In this document: positions 28,292 to 36,993 of the stretch, in pieces
Position numbering within the stretch: position 1 is the first letter of the stretch
Layout of the letters: the number at the start of each line of letters is the position of its first letter
Source of the DNA: an uncultured Dorea sp.
Lineage (GTDB): Bacteria > Bacillota > Clostridia > Lachnospirales > Lachnospiraceae
NCBI GenBank assembly: GCA_910585725.1
Contig: CAJUFA010000004.1
Span: 1 to 64,000, forward strand
DNA: 64,000 nucleotides
Direction: 5' to 3'
The notes under the pieces: model-generated
Database searches by the model: none
Told to the model about the DNA's origin: nothing
Seen by the model: the letters and a program-made list of their open reading frames with translations, nothing else
Translations under genes and position numbers: made by a program

Positions 28292-28651
28292 CTATTCCGT
28301 AATATGTTCCATCCCCTGGCTGATAATCGCCTGAATATGTCCGTCAGCCAGCGAATAGTATACCGTCTTCCCGTCTCTGCGGTTCTTCACCAGTTTCATC
28401 TGCTTAAGTACCCGAAGCTGGTGGGATATTGCCGACTGCGTCATATCCAGAACCTCGGCAAGATCGCAGACGCACATCTCCGATTCCAATAATACGCACA
28501 GAATCTTAACTCTTGTGGAATCCGCAAACACTTTATAAAAATCCGCAAGTTCATTCAGCAATTCTTCCCTGGGCAGCTTCTCCCAAACTCTTGATACGGC
28601 ATCCTCATGGACACATGTTACATCACAGCATTCAACCTCTGTTCCCTTCAT
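28292..28651 (-). CDS. cadC: CadC-type ArsR-family metal sensor repressor
   Basis: The 119-residue winged-helix protein matches CadC position for position. The Cd/Pb thiolate site would be Cys9, Cys13, Cys60 and Cys62. The alpha-5 zinc site is Asp103, His105, His116 and Glu119. The recognition helix is in MTQSAISHQLRVLKQ. It represses its own operon, with the downstream P-type ATPase, until Cd, Pb or Zn binds. A promoter-operator with matching symmetry lies 40 bases upstream. Confidence 0.92.
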   Translation of the reverse strand: MKGTEVECCDVTCVHEDAVSRVWEKLPREELLNELADFYKVFADSTRVKILCVLLESEMCVCDLAEVLDMTQSAISHQLRVLKQMKLVKNRRDGKTVYYSLADGHIQAIISQGMEHITE

Positions 28652-28690
28652 ATATCCTTCCTTTCACTTACCTTTGAACTCTATTTTTTA

Positions 28691-28719
28691 ATTATGCCAA
28701 ATGGCATCTTTTATTTCAA
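28691..28719 (-). promoter_or_regulatory. cadC promoter
   Basis: Minus strand TTGAAA (28719-28714) and CATAAT (28696-28691) separated by 17 bases. Transcription would start near 28684, 33 bases before the cadC ATG. Confidence 0.65.
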
Positions 28720-28729
28720 CCATTTGGCA
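28695..28729. promoter_or_regulatory. cadC operator (10-bp inverted repeat)
   Basis: TGCCAAATGG (28695-28704) and CCATTTGGCA (28720-28729) are perfect complements with 15 bases between them. They straddle the cadC -10 and -35 boxes, so repressor binding would block transcription. The CAAAT core is like that of other CadC operators. It is presumably the CadC target. Confidence 0.65.
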
Positions 28730-28870
28730 AAAATAAAAAGAAAATTAATATTTTCGTAATGAGTTTAATAATAATAATACCATTTTCATCCCCCATATTG
28801 TATAATAAACAAATAAACAGTAAGAAACTGTTCTGGCAGTTCCTTATAAGAACAAACCGGAGGTGAATAT

Positions 28871-29650
28871 ATGACCAATATTCCGATGAGATCGTCCGGA
28901 AGCCTCAATTCCGGCAATATCTTGAACATTAACCAAACCCGGGTCCAGGGCGCCCTGAATCGACAGAATATTTCTTCGATCAATCACACGGGAACCCGCA
29001 GAATACCGGATTCATACCGTCCGGCGCATACGCATGCCAACGAAGGTTCATATGCCCCTATACATACACAGTCTCCGCGGGAGACGATTCCTCCTCTTCG
29101 CAATCTTATACAAAAAGGTCAGAAGATGAATATCGGAATAGCCGGGCAATTACAAAGAATCAGAATTGCCATGGGATGGAACGTTCTTAACCCGCAGTGC
29201 GATATCGATCTGTCCGCATATCTGCTGGACAATTCGGGCAAGGTTCCTGCCGACGACTGGTTCGTATTCTATGGGCAAACGCGAAGCCCCGACGGCAGCG
29301 TCATCCTGAATACCGACGGTTCCCCGCAGGACCGTGAAATTGCCGACATTGATTTTACAAAGCTTCACTCTTCGATACGGAAGATAGTGTTTGTCCTCAC
29401 CATCAATGAAGCCTTTGCTCAGCGCCTGAATTTCAGTATGGTGAAAGACGCCTATATCCGGCTGCTTAACCCGGCCGATCACCAAGAGATATTAAGCTTT
29501 ATGCTGACAGATTATTACGAAAATGTAACTTCCATGATGCTGGGAGAGATCTATCTGCACAATGACGCCTGGAAATTCAACGCAATAGGAAACGGGGTCG
29601 CCAGAGACCTTGCCGGCCTGTGCGAATTATACGGTGTCCAGACAAATTAG
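28871..29650 (+). CDS. TerD-family protein with long disordered N-terminus
   Basis: The 259-residue protein has about 80 N-terminal residues rich in Asn, Ser, Arg and Pro (probably disordered), starting MTNIPMRSSGSLNSGN. A TerD domain follows, beginning NLIQKGQKMNIG, with GWN, CDIDLSAYLL, FVFYGQ, DAYIRLL and WKFNAIGNGV in family order. The acidic Ca2+-binding loop that the other three TerD proteins keep (TGxGxGDDEQI) is replaced by NTDGSPQDREI, so Ca2+ binding may be altered. It leads a plus-strand pair with the AIM24-like gene 19 bases downstream. TATAAT at 28801-28806 may be its -10 box. Confidence 0.82.
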   Translation: MTNIPMRSSGSLNSGNILNINQTRVQGALNRQNISSINHTGTRRIPDSYRPAHTHANEGSYAPIHTQSPRETIPPLRNLIQKGQKMNIGIAGQLQRIRIAMGWNVLNPQCDIDLSAYLLDNSGKVPADDWFVFYGQTRSPDGSVILNTDGSPQDREIADIDFTKLHSSIRKIVFVLTINEAFAQRLNFSMVKDAYIRLLNPADHQEILSFMLTDYYENVTSMMLGEIYLHNDAWKFNAIGNGVARDLAGLCELYGVQTN

Positions 29651-29669
29651 ACTGGAGGGAATAATATTT

Positions 29670-30374
29670 ATGCTTACATTTGAGACCATCAACGAATTAA
29701 CCTTGAAGGTTACCTGCACGGGAAACGACGTCTTATTCACCAAGGCCGGCGCTTACATTGCCGGAGACTGTCCCGGCAATACAAACTATCGTTTTGAGAA
29801 AGTCCTGTTAGGACCTCAGACGAATCTGACCCAGGCTATTTTCGGTTCTATCGCCCGGCGCGTCACCGGGGAGAATATTCCGCTTATGAAGGTCACGATG
29901 AACGGGAATTCCGAGACTTACTATGCCTGCAACGCCCAGCACGTCCTGATCTATAAGCTTGGAATCGGCGAAGTCATCTCCGTGGAATCCGAAAATATTC
30001 TTGCATTCACCCAGGACTGCAAATACAGCGTCCGATTTATCGGCGTCGGCGTCCTCTCACAAAAGGGATTGGCAACGTCTACTCTTACCGGCGAAGGCAA
30101 TAACGCCTATGTCGCCATCCTCACGGACGGAAACCCGATCGCCCTCAGCAACGTAGAGACTCGCAATACCATCTCCGTCGATCCGGATGCCGTAATCTGC
30201 TGGATGGGAAACGGAAACTGCGATCCCCATATTAAGACCGATGTGAACTGGAAGACCTTTATCGGCCAGTCTTCCGGCGAATCTTATTCGTTCGAATGGC
30301 ACGGCGGCCTGCCGGTAACCGTAATTATCCAGCCCTCCGAACGACAGGGGGGCATTCAGTTAAAGATAGACTGA
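29670..30374 (+). CDS. AIM24-like protein
   Basis: The 234-residue protein is mostly beta-strand with glycine turns, as in the AIM24/TraT-like double-psi family: FTKAGAYIAGDCPGNTNY near residue 24 and CWMGNGNCDPHIKTDVNWKT near residue 174. Proteins of this type accompany TerD genes in many Ter clusters; their biochemical role is not established. The start at 29670 is set by GGAGGGAATAATATTT, placing the ribosome site just after the TerD stop. Confidence 0.7.
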   Translation: MLTFETINELTLKVTCTGNDVLFTKAGAYIAGDCPGNTNYRFEKVLLGPQTNLTQAIFGSIARRVTGENIPLMKVTMNGNSETYYACNAQHVLIYKLGIGEVISVESENILAFTQDCKYSVRFIGVGVLSQKGLATSTLTGEGNNAYVAILTDGNPIALSNVETRNTISVDPDAVICWMGNGNCDPHIKTDVNWKTFIGQSSGESYSFEWHGGLPVTVIIQPSERQGGIQLKID

Positions 30375-30390
30375 TTTCCTGCAATGATAA

Positions 30391-30435
30391 AGAGCCTGCA
30401 CAGGACGGCAGATTATACCGTTCTGTGCAGGCTCT
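30391..30435. terminator. Bidirectional terminator between AIM24-like and HAD genes
   Basis: AGAGCCTGCACAGGACGG (30391-30408) pairs with CCGTTCTGTGCAGGCTCT (30418-30435) with one wobble position. It separates two converging genes. Flanks are AT-rich but without a long T run. Confidence 0.7.
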
Positions 30436-30450
30436 CATTATAACAGGCAA

Positions 30451-31293
30451 TTACATCCTGCGCCGTCCCTTACTGCTCAGATAATTCTCCATCCATACAA
30501 GCATCTCTTCCGAAAAAATATCCTCGCCTTTCATCTCTGTCAAATTGCCTACAGCCTCATATTTTCTGCAAAATCCCGCCGGAACGATACCCACATCCGC
30601 CGCTTCCGCCATCGATACGTCAAACTCGCTGTCGCCGGCGGCAATCACCTCGTCCGCGCCGATATATTCCCGGAATCTCTGCACGGCCGTCCCTTTATTC
30701 AGCTTTTTCGGCACGACATAGACCTTCTCACCGTTGCGGAACACATCCACTTTTCCGGCGTCCAGCCGGGTCTTCAAGCTCAAGACTACCGTATCCGGCT
30801 CTTCACACTTTGTGAACAGGAACAATTCTTCGATAAACCGTAATTCAAATTTCCGAAGAGGTTCCCGCTCAAGAAGCCCGATTGCCCGACGCATTTCCCC
30901 GGCGCAGCCCGATACCAGTTCTCTCGAACGCTGATACCAGACGCCGTCTTTCGCTCCATTAACCAGAAGAACCCCTCCGTTACATACCAGTGAATATTCG
31001 AATCTTCCTGCGTTCAGACGGATTCTGTCATACTGCTCCTGCGTCCTGGTGGTCGTCGGAACGATCAGGCACCTTTCCTTAAGCCTTCCAAGAAGCTTCT
31101 GCGTCTTCTCCGTTATATAAGAGATCTCCCTGCCCTGGTATATCTCGACATTGATCCATCTGCCGCCGGAACGGCGTCCGCAGAAGGCCGTAACCTCCCC
31201 GTCACGGACGCCCGGACTGCAAACGGCGTCTTTTGGCACATGCTTATAAGAATAAATCAGCGTATTATCCAGGTCTAAATGGATCACCCACAT
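30451..31293 (-). CDS. HAD-family hydrolase of the Ter cluster
   Basis: The 280-residue protein has HAD motif I as HLDLDNTLIY (Asp7, Asp9) and motif IV as IAAGDSEFDVSMAEAADVG near residue 217. Motif II is in LIVPTTTRTQEQY and motif III is Lys in KLNKGTAVQRF. A C2-type cap lies between. It probably dephosphorylates a small metabolite. HAD phosphatases are part of the predicted biosynthetic module of Ter systems. Its ATG overlaps the stop of the Ca2+-type ATPase (TAATG), showing coupled expression. Confidence 0.8.
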   Translation of the reverse strand: MWVIHLDLDNTLIYSYKHVPKDAVCSPGVRDGEVTAFCGRRSGGRWINVEIYQGREISYITEKTQKLLGRLKERCLIVPTTTRTQEQYDRIRLNAGRFEYSLVCNGGVLLVNGAKDGVWYQRSRELVSGCAGEMRRAIGLLEREPLRKFELRFIEELFLFTKCEEPDTVVLSLKTRLDAGKVDVFRNGEKVYVVPKKLNKGTAVQRFREYIGADEVIAAGDSEFDVSMAEAADVGIVPAGFCRKYEAVGNLTEMKGEDIFSEEMLVWMENYLSSKGRRRM

Positions 31294-33926
31294 TATTTCC
31301 TCACAACTGCTTTCCTGATCATGTCGACCGGAATAATGAGGAAGCCTAATACCATCGCCACTACCAAAGCCCGCATACTGAGCATCGTCGTACTGAACAC
31401 TTCTCCTCCTATCTGAATGATAACGGTCTGCAGTACAAAGATCGAACCCATGACAAGAAGGAATTTCTTGTTTTCACCGATATGCTCAAACAGATTGAAT
31501 CTGTCCGATCTGGTGTTCAGGCTGTTGAAGATGATCGAATAAATAAAGAACGCGAACATGAACGTCTTCTCATATAGTTCCGGATCCGTGCAGGACGCCG
31601 GCATCACGAATTCTGTAATTCCTCCTATATTTTCAAGGATTAAGATTGAGCCCAGCGTAATGAATACAGAACTTACGCCGATCGCAGACTTGATAAATCC
31701 GGTAAGGATGTTATCCGTCCTCTTCGCCGGCTTATCGTCCATATACCTCTGGAGAATCGGTTCGCCTCCGAACGCCATGGCCGCAAGCGTATCCATAATC
31801 AGATTGATCCACAGGATCTGTACGATAGAAAACGGCTCGGTCCACCCAAGGATCGGCGCGATGATATTCATCAAGAGTGTACTGATATTGACAGTCAGCT
31901 GGAAGATCAGAAATTTTCCGACAGACTTAGCCATTGTACGGCTGTTCAATACACAATCCTTAATCGAAGTCAGACTGTTGTTCAGGATCACTACGTCTCC
32001 TGCTTCCTGCGCCACTGCCGTTCCGTCTCCCATCGCGAATCCGATATCCGCCTGCTTAAGAGCAGGAGCGTCGTTTACACCGTCTCCTGTCATACCGCAG
32101 ACATTGTCCATCTGCTGAGCCGCCGTTACCAGCCGCTTCTTATCCAACGGTTTCGCCCTGCTTACGACACGGAGATCCGGGAGCTTCTTCTTAAGCTCTT
32201 CATCCGACATCTGTTCCAGTTCATCATGTGTAATAACTACGTCTTTGCTCTCGTCCTTCAGGATTCCTGCTTCCTTAGCGATCGCTACGGCCGTCTCTTC
32301 CGCGTCGCCTGTTACCATCACAACCTGGATCCCCGCACGGTTCAGCACGCCCACCGTCTCGACCGCGTCTTTTCTGACATTATCCCTCAGACAGAGGACT
32401 GCAAGCAGAATCTTCTTATCTCCCGTAAACTTCGCTACTGCCAGAAGTTTCATCGTCCGCTTTGCCTGCGCGATCATCTGCTCCTCTACCTTACTTCTCT
32501 GCATCGGAGTAAATTCCCTGATACCGCCCTCTTCCGCGGCGTAATGGGTGATCTCGCCGATAATATTCTCTGTCGCGCCCTTCCAGTAGATAGTACCGTC
32601 ATTCAGCAGAACCGTCGCGCATTTCTTCTCAGAATCGAATCCGCTGATCTCTCTTACCTTAGAACCGTCCACCTTCTCCGTGCCGCCGTTCGCCATCGAA
32701 TAGGTCAAAAGCGCCCGGTCCATATTATTACTTCCGATCGCCTTACCCTCGGAAATCTTCGCGAGGTTATTAAGCGTAATGGCTTCCAGAAAATCCTGAT
32801 CTGCAATCTTATCCGTGATCTGGCCGCCTCCCCTGATAAACTCCACCAGAGAAAGATTCCCTTCCGTGATCGTTCCTGTCTTATCGCTGAACAACAGGTT
32901 CATGTATGCCGAATCCGAAAACGCCGCTTTATGGCTGACGAGAATATTCTTCTTGTACATAGATTCCGTATTCATAGACTGAACCAGGCTGTTCATCATC
33001 GGAAGTCCCTCCGGAACCGCCATAATGACGATAGACGCCATCAGCATCACCGCCTCCGCAGCCAGCAGCACGACGAATACCGGTGTGATTGCCTGGTCTG
33101 TCCTCATGACAGTAAGCACGACCTGAAGAACGCCGGCAATCGCCGCGGCGGAGACGCCCAGTTTACCGATACCTGCCGCAACGACTTCCAGTTTGAGACT
33201 TGATGTATCTTTCCTCTCATCCTCTTCATTTTCATCCGTCAAAGCCTTATTGATCTTACCAAGCTCGGAAGCGTCTCCGATCACGGTCGCCACCATATAC
33301 GCCTCGCCGCTTGTAACGACAGATCCCATAAACACTTTACTTTCCGAAGCATAATCCGTAGACTCCGCCTCTTCCATGGTACGCGCCGCGAACTTATTCT
33401 CATCCCTGGACTCCCCGTTAAGCGCGGCCTGGGATACCTTCACATTTCCCTCGAATAACAATCCGTCCGCCGGCACCTTATCACCGGACTGAATCAGGAC
33501 GGTATCGCCTTTCACGATCTCACTGGTAAGGATCTTGACAAGCTTGCCGCCTCTGATCACCTTGGCGTAAGTTTTATTGTATTCTTCCTGAAGGGCCTCG
33601 CTTCTCGACGTATTCCGGTACTCGGACAGTGTGCTGAATCCTGTCGCAAGGCCGATCGCAAGGATTATACTGACGATCTCAATCACATCATTCTCACCCG
33701 CAAGCGCCGGAATCATCACGCCTAATACTGCCAGCGCGATCTTCAGCACGAGGGCGCCGCACAATACTTTTATCCAGATATCGTTAAACGCTCCGATAAA
33801 CATTGACCATAGGGACTCCTGCTCCTTTCTGGCGAGTTCGTTGGTTCCAAATTCTTTCTTACTCTGTTCTGCCTGTTCGTCGGACAGTCCGTTCTTAAGG
33901 ACGTCCTTCTTCAACTCTTCAATCAT
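31293..33926 (-). CDS. P2-type Ca2+-transporting ATPase
   Basis: The 877-residue protein has the P2A/P2B layout: actuator QAALNGESRDEN, membrane ion-site motif PEGLPMM, phosphorylation motif SDKTGTITEGN, hinge TGDGVNDAPALKQADIGFAMG and a C-terminal set of membrane helices. It should move Ca2+ (or Mn2+) out of the cell. I prefer ATG 33926, seven bases after AGGAGA, over GTG 33932, which abuts it. Ca2+-type ATPases often accompany Ca2+-binding TerD proteins. It lies after a terminator-like hairpin following the three terD genes and is coupled to the HAD gene. Confidence 0.9.
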   Translation of the reverse strand: MIEELKKDVLKNGLSDEQAEQSKKEFGTNELARKEQESLWSMFIGAFNDIWIKVLCGALVLKIALAVLGVMIPALAGENDVIEIVSIILAIGLATGFSTLSEYRNTSRSEALQEEYNKTYAKVIRGGKLVKILTSEIVKGDTVLIQSGDKVPADGLLFEGNVKVSQAALNGESRDENKFAARTMEEAESTDYASESKVFMGSVVTSGEAYMVATVIGDASELGKINKALTDENEEDERKDTSSLKLEVVAAGIGKLGVSAAAIAGVLQVVLTVMRTDQAITPVFVVLLAAEAVMLMASIVIMAVPEGLPMMNSLVQSMNTESMYKKNILVSHKAAFSDSAYMNLLFSDKTGTITEGNLSLVEFIRGGGQITDKIADQDFLEAITLNNLAKISEGKAIGSNNMDRALLTYSMANGGTEKVDGSKVREISGFDSEKKCATVLLNDGTIYWKGATENIIGEITHYAAEEGGIREFTPMQRSKVEEQMIAQAKRTMKLLAVAKFTGDKKILLAVLCLRDNVRKDAVETVGVLNRAGIQVVMVTGDAEETAVAIAKEAGILKDESKDVVITHDELEQMSDEELKKKLPDLRVVSRAKPLDKKRLVTAAQQMDNVCGMTGDGVNDAPALKQADIGFAMGDGTAVAQEAGDVVILNNSLTSIKDCVLNSRTMAKSVGKFLIFQLTVNISTLLMNIIAPILGWTEPFSIVQILWINLIMDTLAAMAFGGEPILQRYMDDKPAKRTDNILTGFIKSAIGVSSVFITLGSILILENIGGITEFVMPASCTDPELYEKTFMFAFFIYSIIFNSLNTRSDRFNLFEHIGENKKFLLVMGSIFVLQTVIIQIGGEVFSTTMLSMRALVVAMVLGFLIIPVDMIRKAVVRK

Positions 33927-33968
33927 ATGCACTCTCCTATCACGCTTTATCTTCTATTATTTACAGAA

Positions 33969-33996
33969 AAAGAGAAACCTATCGCAGTTTCTCTTT
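33969..33996 (-). terminator. Terminator between the terD genes and the Ca2+-type ATPase
   Basis: AAAGAGAAAC (33969-33978) and GTTTCTCTTT (33987-33996) are perfect complements with an eight-base loop; the minus strand continues TTCTGTAA, giving a T-rich tail. It lies 16 bases after the last terD stop and would end or attenuate the yceG-telA-terD transcript. Confidence 0.7.
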
Positions 33997-34011
33997 AAAA
34001 ACTATTACGTA

Positions 34012-34602
34012 TTAAACATAACGCTTACAGAGATCACCAAGCGAAGGATCATTCGTTCCCTGCCCTATGGCGCTAAATTTCCACTCGCCATTATATCTGT
34101 ATATTTCCCCGAATATCATCGCCGTCATACCAGAATAATCTTCTGTAAGATTATACTTGCACATCTCCCGGTTATTCCTGCCGTCTACCAGCCGGATAAA
34201 CGCGTTGCGGATCATACCGAACTGCTGCCTCCTCCGTACCGCGTCGTAGATATTTACAACGATCACAATCCTGTCATATTCCGGCGGAATCTTGGAGAGA
34301 TCCATGAGGATCTGCTCGTCGTCGCCTTCTCCGGCTCCCGTCAGATTATCTCCCATATGCCTTATGGTACCTGACTTATGCACCAGATTTCCGAAATACA
34401 CCAGATCGCCGTTATTTCTAAGTTTCCCCTCCTTTAACAGAATCGCGGAAGCGTCGCAGTCGATATCCTGCTGTGCCTTAAGCCCCAGAAACCCTCTCTT
34501 CTGCTCCACTTCATCCCAGCCCAGACCTACAAGAACCGTAGATAACCCAGCGTTTTCCTTGGACAGACTGACCTTCTGACCTTTTTGTAAACTGATTGAC
34601 AT
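34012..34602 (-). CDS. terD: TerD-family protein (divergent)
   Basis: The 196-residue TerD paralogue starts MSISLQKGQKVSLSKEN. It has GLGWDEVE, CDASAILL (usually DLDAAAFLL), the Ca2+-loop DNLTGAGEGDDEQI, NAFIRLVD and WKFSAIGQG. It is the least conserved of the three tandem copies, keeping the Ca2+ loop but changing the first acidic motif. TerD proteins bind Ca2+ in beta-sandwich domains and scaffold metal/stress complexes on the inner membrane face. It is last in the yceG-telA-terD operon, 19 bases after the preceding copy. Confidence 0.93.
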   Translation of the reverse strand: MSISLQKGQKVSLSKENAGLSTVLVGLGWDEVEQKRGFLGLKAQQDIDCDASAILLKEGKLRNNGDLVYFGNLVHKSGTIRHMGDNLTGAGEGDDEQILMDLSKIPPEYDRIVIVVNIYDAVRRRQQFGMIRNAFIRLVDGRNNREMCKYNLTEDYSGMTAMIFGEIYRYNGEWKFSAIGQGTNDPSLGDLCKRYV

Positions 34603-34621
34603 TCTTAATCCCCTCCTGACA

Positions 34622-35203
34622 CTACTCTACATCCACGCCGAAATTCGCGCACAGCGCGGCCAATCCGCCCTGATATCCGCTTCCGATCGCGTTAAACTTC
34701 CATTCACCGTTATTCTTGTATAATTCACCGAATACGACGGCCGTCTCGATCGAGAAGTCCTCTCCCAGGTCATATCTTAAGAGTTCCTCTCCTGTCTCTT
34801 CGTTATAGATTCTGATAAACGCGTTATTCACCTGACCGAAATTCTGCCTCCTCTGTTCCGGTTCATAGATAGTCGCGGTAAACGCGATCTTCGTCAAATT
34901 CTCCGGTACTCTGGAAAGATCGATCCTGATCTGCTCATCGTCTCCCTCTCCGGCGCCCGTACGGTTGTCTCCCATATGCTCGACACTTCCCGACGGATGC
35001 TTCAGATTCCCATAAAACACAAAATCCTCCGACTTCGTAATCTTACCGGTATCTGCAAGCAGAAACGCGGCGGCGTCAAGATCAAATTCTCCGCCGGTAT
35101 CAAACTGGTTCACATCCCAGCCTAATCCTACCACTACCTTTTTCAATCCCGGATTTCCCTTCGTCAGATTTACCTTCTGACCCTTCTGTAAACTTACTGG
35201 CAT
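34622..35203 (-). CDS. terD: TerD-family protein
   Basis: This 193-residue protein is a canonical TerD domain: MPVSLQKGQKVNLTKGNPGL, VGLGWDVNQF, FDLDAAAFLL, the Ca2+ loop DNRTGAGEGDDEQI, NAFIRIYNEETGEELLRYDL and EWKFNAIGSGYQGGLAAL. It is close to the neighbouring upstream copy, from which it probably arose by tandem duplication, and lies 14 bases downstream of it. Confidence 0.95.
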   Translation of the reverse strand: MPVSLQKGQKVNLTKGNPGLKKVVVGLGWDVNQFDTGGEFDLDAAAFLLADTGKITKSEDFVFYGNLKHPSGSVEHMGDNRTGAGEGDDEQIRIDLSRVPENLTKIAFTATIYEPEQRRQNFGQVNNAFIRIYNEETGEELLRYDLGEDFSIETAVVFGELYKNNGEWKFNAIGSGYQGGLAALCANFGVDVE

Positions 35204-35217
35204 ATCAAATTACCTCC

Positions 35218-35799
35218 TTATGCTACTTCTATTCCATAATGGCCGCACAATGCCGCCAGTCCGCCCTGGAACCCGCTGCCAATCGCGTTGAACTTCCATT
35301 CACCATTATGCTTATATAACTCTCCTACTACCACTGCCGTCTCGATTGAGAAATCTTCTCCCAGATCATACCGGATCAGCTCGCTGTCCGTATCCGCATC
35401 GACAATTCTGATGTAGGAATTCGAAACCTGCCCGAAATTCTGCCTTCTTGGCTCCGCGTCGTAGATCGTAACCGTAAAAGCGATCCTCTCCACATTAGGC
35501 GGGATTTTCGCAAGGGACACTTCTATCTGCTCGTCGTCTCCGTCCCCTTCTCCCGTCAGGTTGTCGCCCATATGCTTTACCGCGCCCGACGTGTGTTCCA
35601 GATTCCCATAGAAGACAAACTCCTTCTCCGTCGGACATTTCCCGTTCGCACCGAGCATGAACGCAGCGGCGTCCAGGTCAAAGTCCGCGCCCGAATCGAA
35701 TTCATTCACATCCCAGCCAAGCCCTACCATGATATTCTTCAGACTCGGATTTTTCTTCGTCAGATCAACTTTTTGTCCTTTTGTTAAATTAATTGGCAT
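35218..35799 (-). CDS. terD: TerD-family protein
   Basis: This 193-residue canonical TerD starts MPINLTKGQKVDLTKKNPSL and has VGLGWDVNEF, FDLDAAAFML, the Ca2+ loop DNLTGEGDGDDEQI, NSYIRIVD and EWKFNAIGSGFQGGLAAL. It is the first of three tandem copies, 22 bases after telA. The order telA then terD genes resembles the yce operon of Bacillus, where paralogous TerD proteins, YceG and TelA (YceH) are encoded together. Confidence 0.95.
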   Translation of the reverse strand: MPINLTKGQKVDLTKKNPSLKNIMVGLGWDVNEFDSGADFDLDAAAFMLGANGKCPTEKEFVFYGNLEHTSGAVKHMGDNLTGEGDGDDEQIEVSLAKIPPNVERIAFTVTIYDAEPRRQNFGQVSNSYIRIVDADTDSELIRYDLGEDFSIETAVVVGELYKHNGEWKFNAIGSGFQGGLAALCGHYGIEVA

Positions 35800-35821
35800 A
35801 GTGTATCTCCTCTCTTAAATA

Positions 35822-36988
35822 TTAAAACATTCTTCTTTTTGTCTTCGAACCGTCGTTCAGATGCGCGCCGCCGTAAGACGCCAGAAATTCCTGCTTGATA
35901 CTCTCCAGACGCGCCGCGTCGTCTACCCGCTGCTTTCTCGCGTTCTCCTGAATCGCTCTTGTCTCGTCGATTCCGTTGACAATCGTCCTCCATGTTGTCT
36001 CAAGAGTCTCGATCTTGATCGAACTTCCGGATGCAAGCCTTGCCGTCATCTTAGATTGTTCCACAGTATTTCTCGCATTCTTAATAAGCATCTCATTCGT
36101 CTTCTTATCCAGCTCCGACATAGCCTCCGCCTGAATCTTCTGCCGCTTAAGCATAACCGCCTGCGCAAGCGCCTGTTTAAATACCGGCAGAGTAACGATA
36201 AACGCCGAATTAATCTTTCTCACCAGATTCATATTACTGAATTCCATCGTCTTAATCATAGGAATCGACTGGATGGCAATATTTTCCGCCGTTCTTAAGT
36301 CCTGAGTCCTCTGTTCCAGCATCATAAGAGAATTATTCAGGCTCGCCAGATCCAGCTGAATGGAATTATCCCCCGTAGCGTCAAATTCGGCCTGTCTCTG
36401 GGCAATATATGCCTCCACCTCTTTACACGCCTGCTCTCCTGCCAGAATATACTTTACAAGATCGTGATAATAATTCACATTCGCCTCAAACATCTGGTCT
36501 AATTTCCGGTTCGCCTGCTTAATCTCACTTTCATACTGCCTGAGCTGGACGTAGATCTTATCGACTTCCTCCCCCATCGTATGATATTTCTCCAGAATCT
36601 TTTCAAGCTGCTTCTTAAGGTTCCCGAATAATTTTCCAAGGACTCCTTTGTTCTCTCTAATCTCATCGATATCAAACTTTGACATAATCTTTGACAAAGC
36701 CGTCAGCATCTCGCTCGACTCATCCAACTGATGCATATTCATGCTGTTGAGTACGATATCCGACGCCTTTGAGATCTCGTCCGCCGCTTCCGCGCCAAAG
36801 GATACGATAGTCTCGAGATTATAAACCTCTATCGTGCTGACGATGGCGTCGACCTCCCGCGAATTAACCAGCGCCTCATTCATCTGCTTCCTGTCGGCCA
36901 CGATATCATATGACTGTACGGTTTCGATCTCATTTTCTACCGTCGCCGGAGCTGCCGTTGTTCCTGTTTTACTAAAATCAAGTCCCAT
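35822..36988 (-). CDS. telA: TelA-family toxic anion resistance protein
   Basis: The 388-residue protein is nearly all helical, with long coiled-coil segments and the TelA core: GVLGKLFGNLKKQLEKILEKYHTM near residue 130, LNNSLMMLEQRTQDL, and PVFKQALAQAVMLKRQ. TelA proteins are cytosolic partners of TerD proteins linked to tellurite and envelope-stress resistance; the molecular role is unclear. It lies five bases after the YceG-like gene in the same operon. Confidence 0.93.
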   Translation of the reverse strand: MGLDFSKTGTTAAPATVENEIETVQSYDIVADRKQMNEALVNSREVDAIVSTIEVYNLETIVSFGAEAADEISKASDIVLNSMNMHQLDESSEMLTALSKIMSKFDIDEIRENKGVLGKLFGNLKKQLEKILEKYHTMGEEVDKIYVQLRQYESEIKQANRKLDQMFEANVNYYHDLVKYILAGEQACKEVEAYIAQRQAEFDATGDNSIQLDLASLNNSLMMLEQRTQDLRTAENIAIQSIPMIKTMEFSNMNLVRKINSAFIVTLPVFKQALAQAVMLKRQKIQAEAMSELDKKTNEMLIKNARNTVEQSKMTARLASGSSIKIETLETTWRTIVNGIDETRAIQENARKQRVDDAARLESIKQEFLASYGGAHLNDGSKTKRRMF

Positions 36989-36993
36989 ATCCT

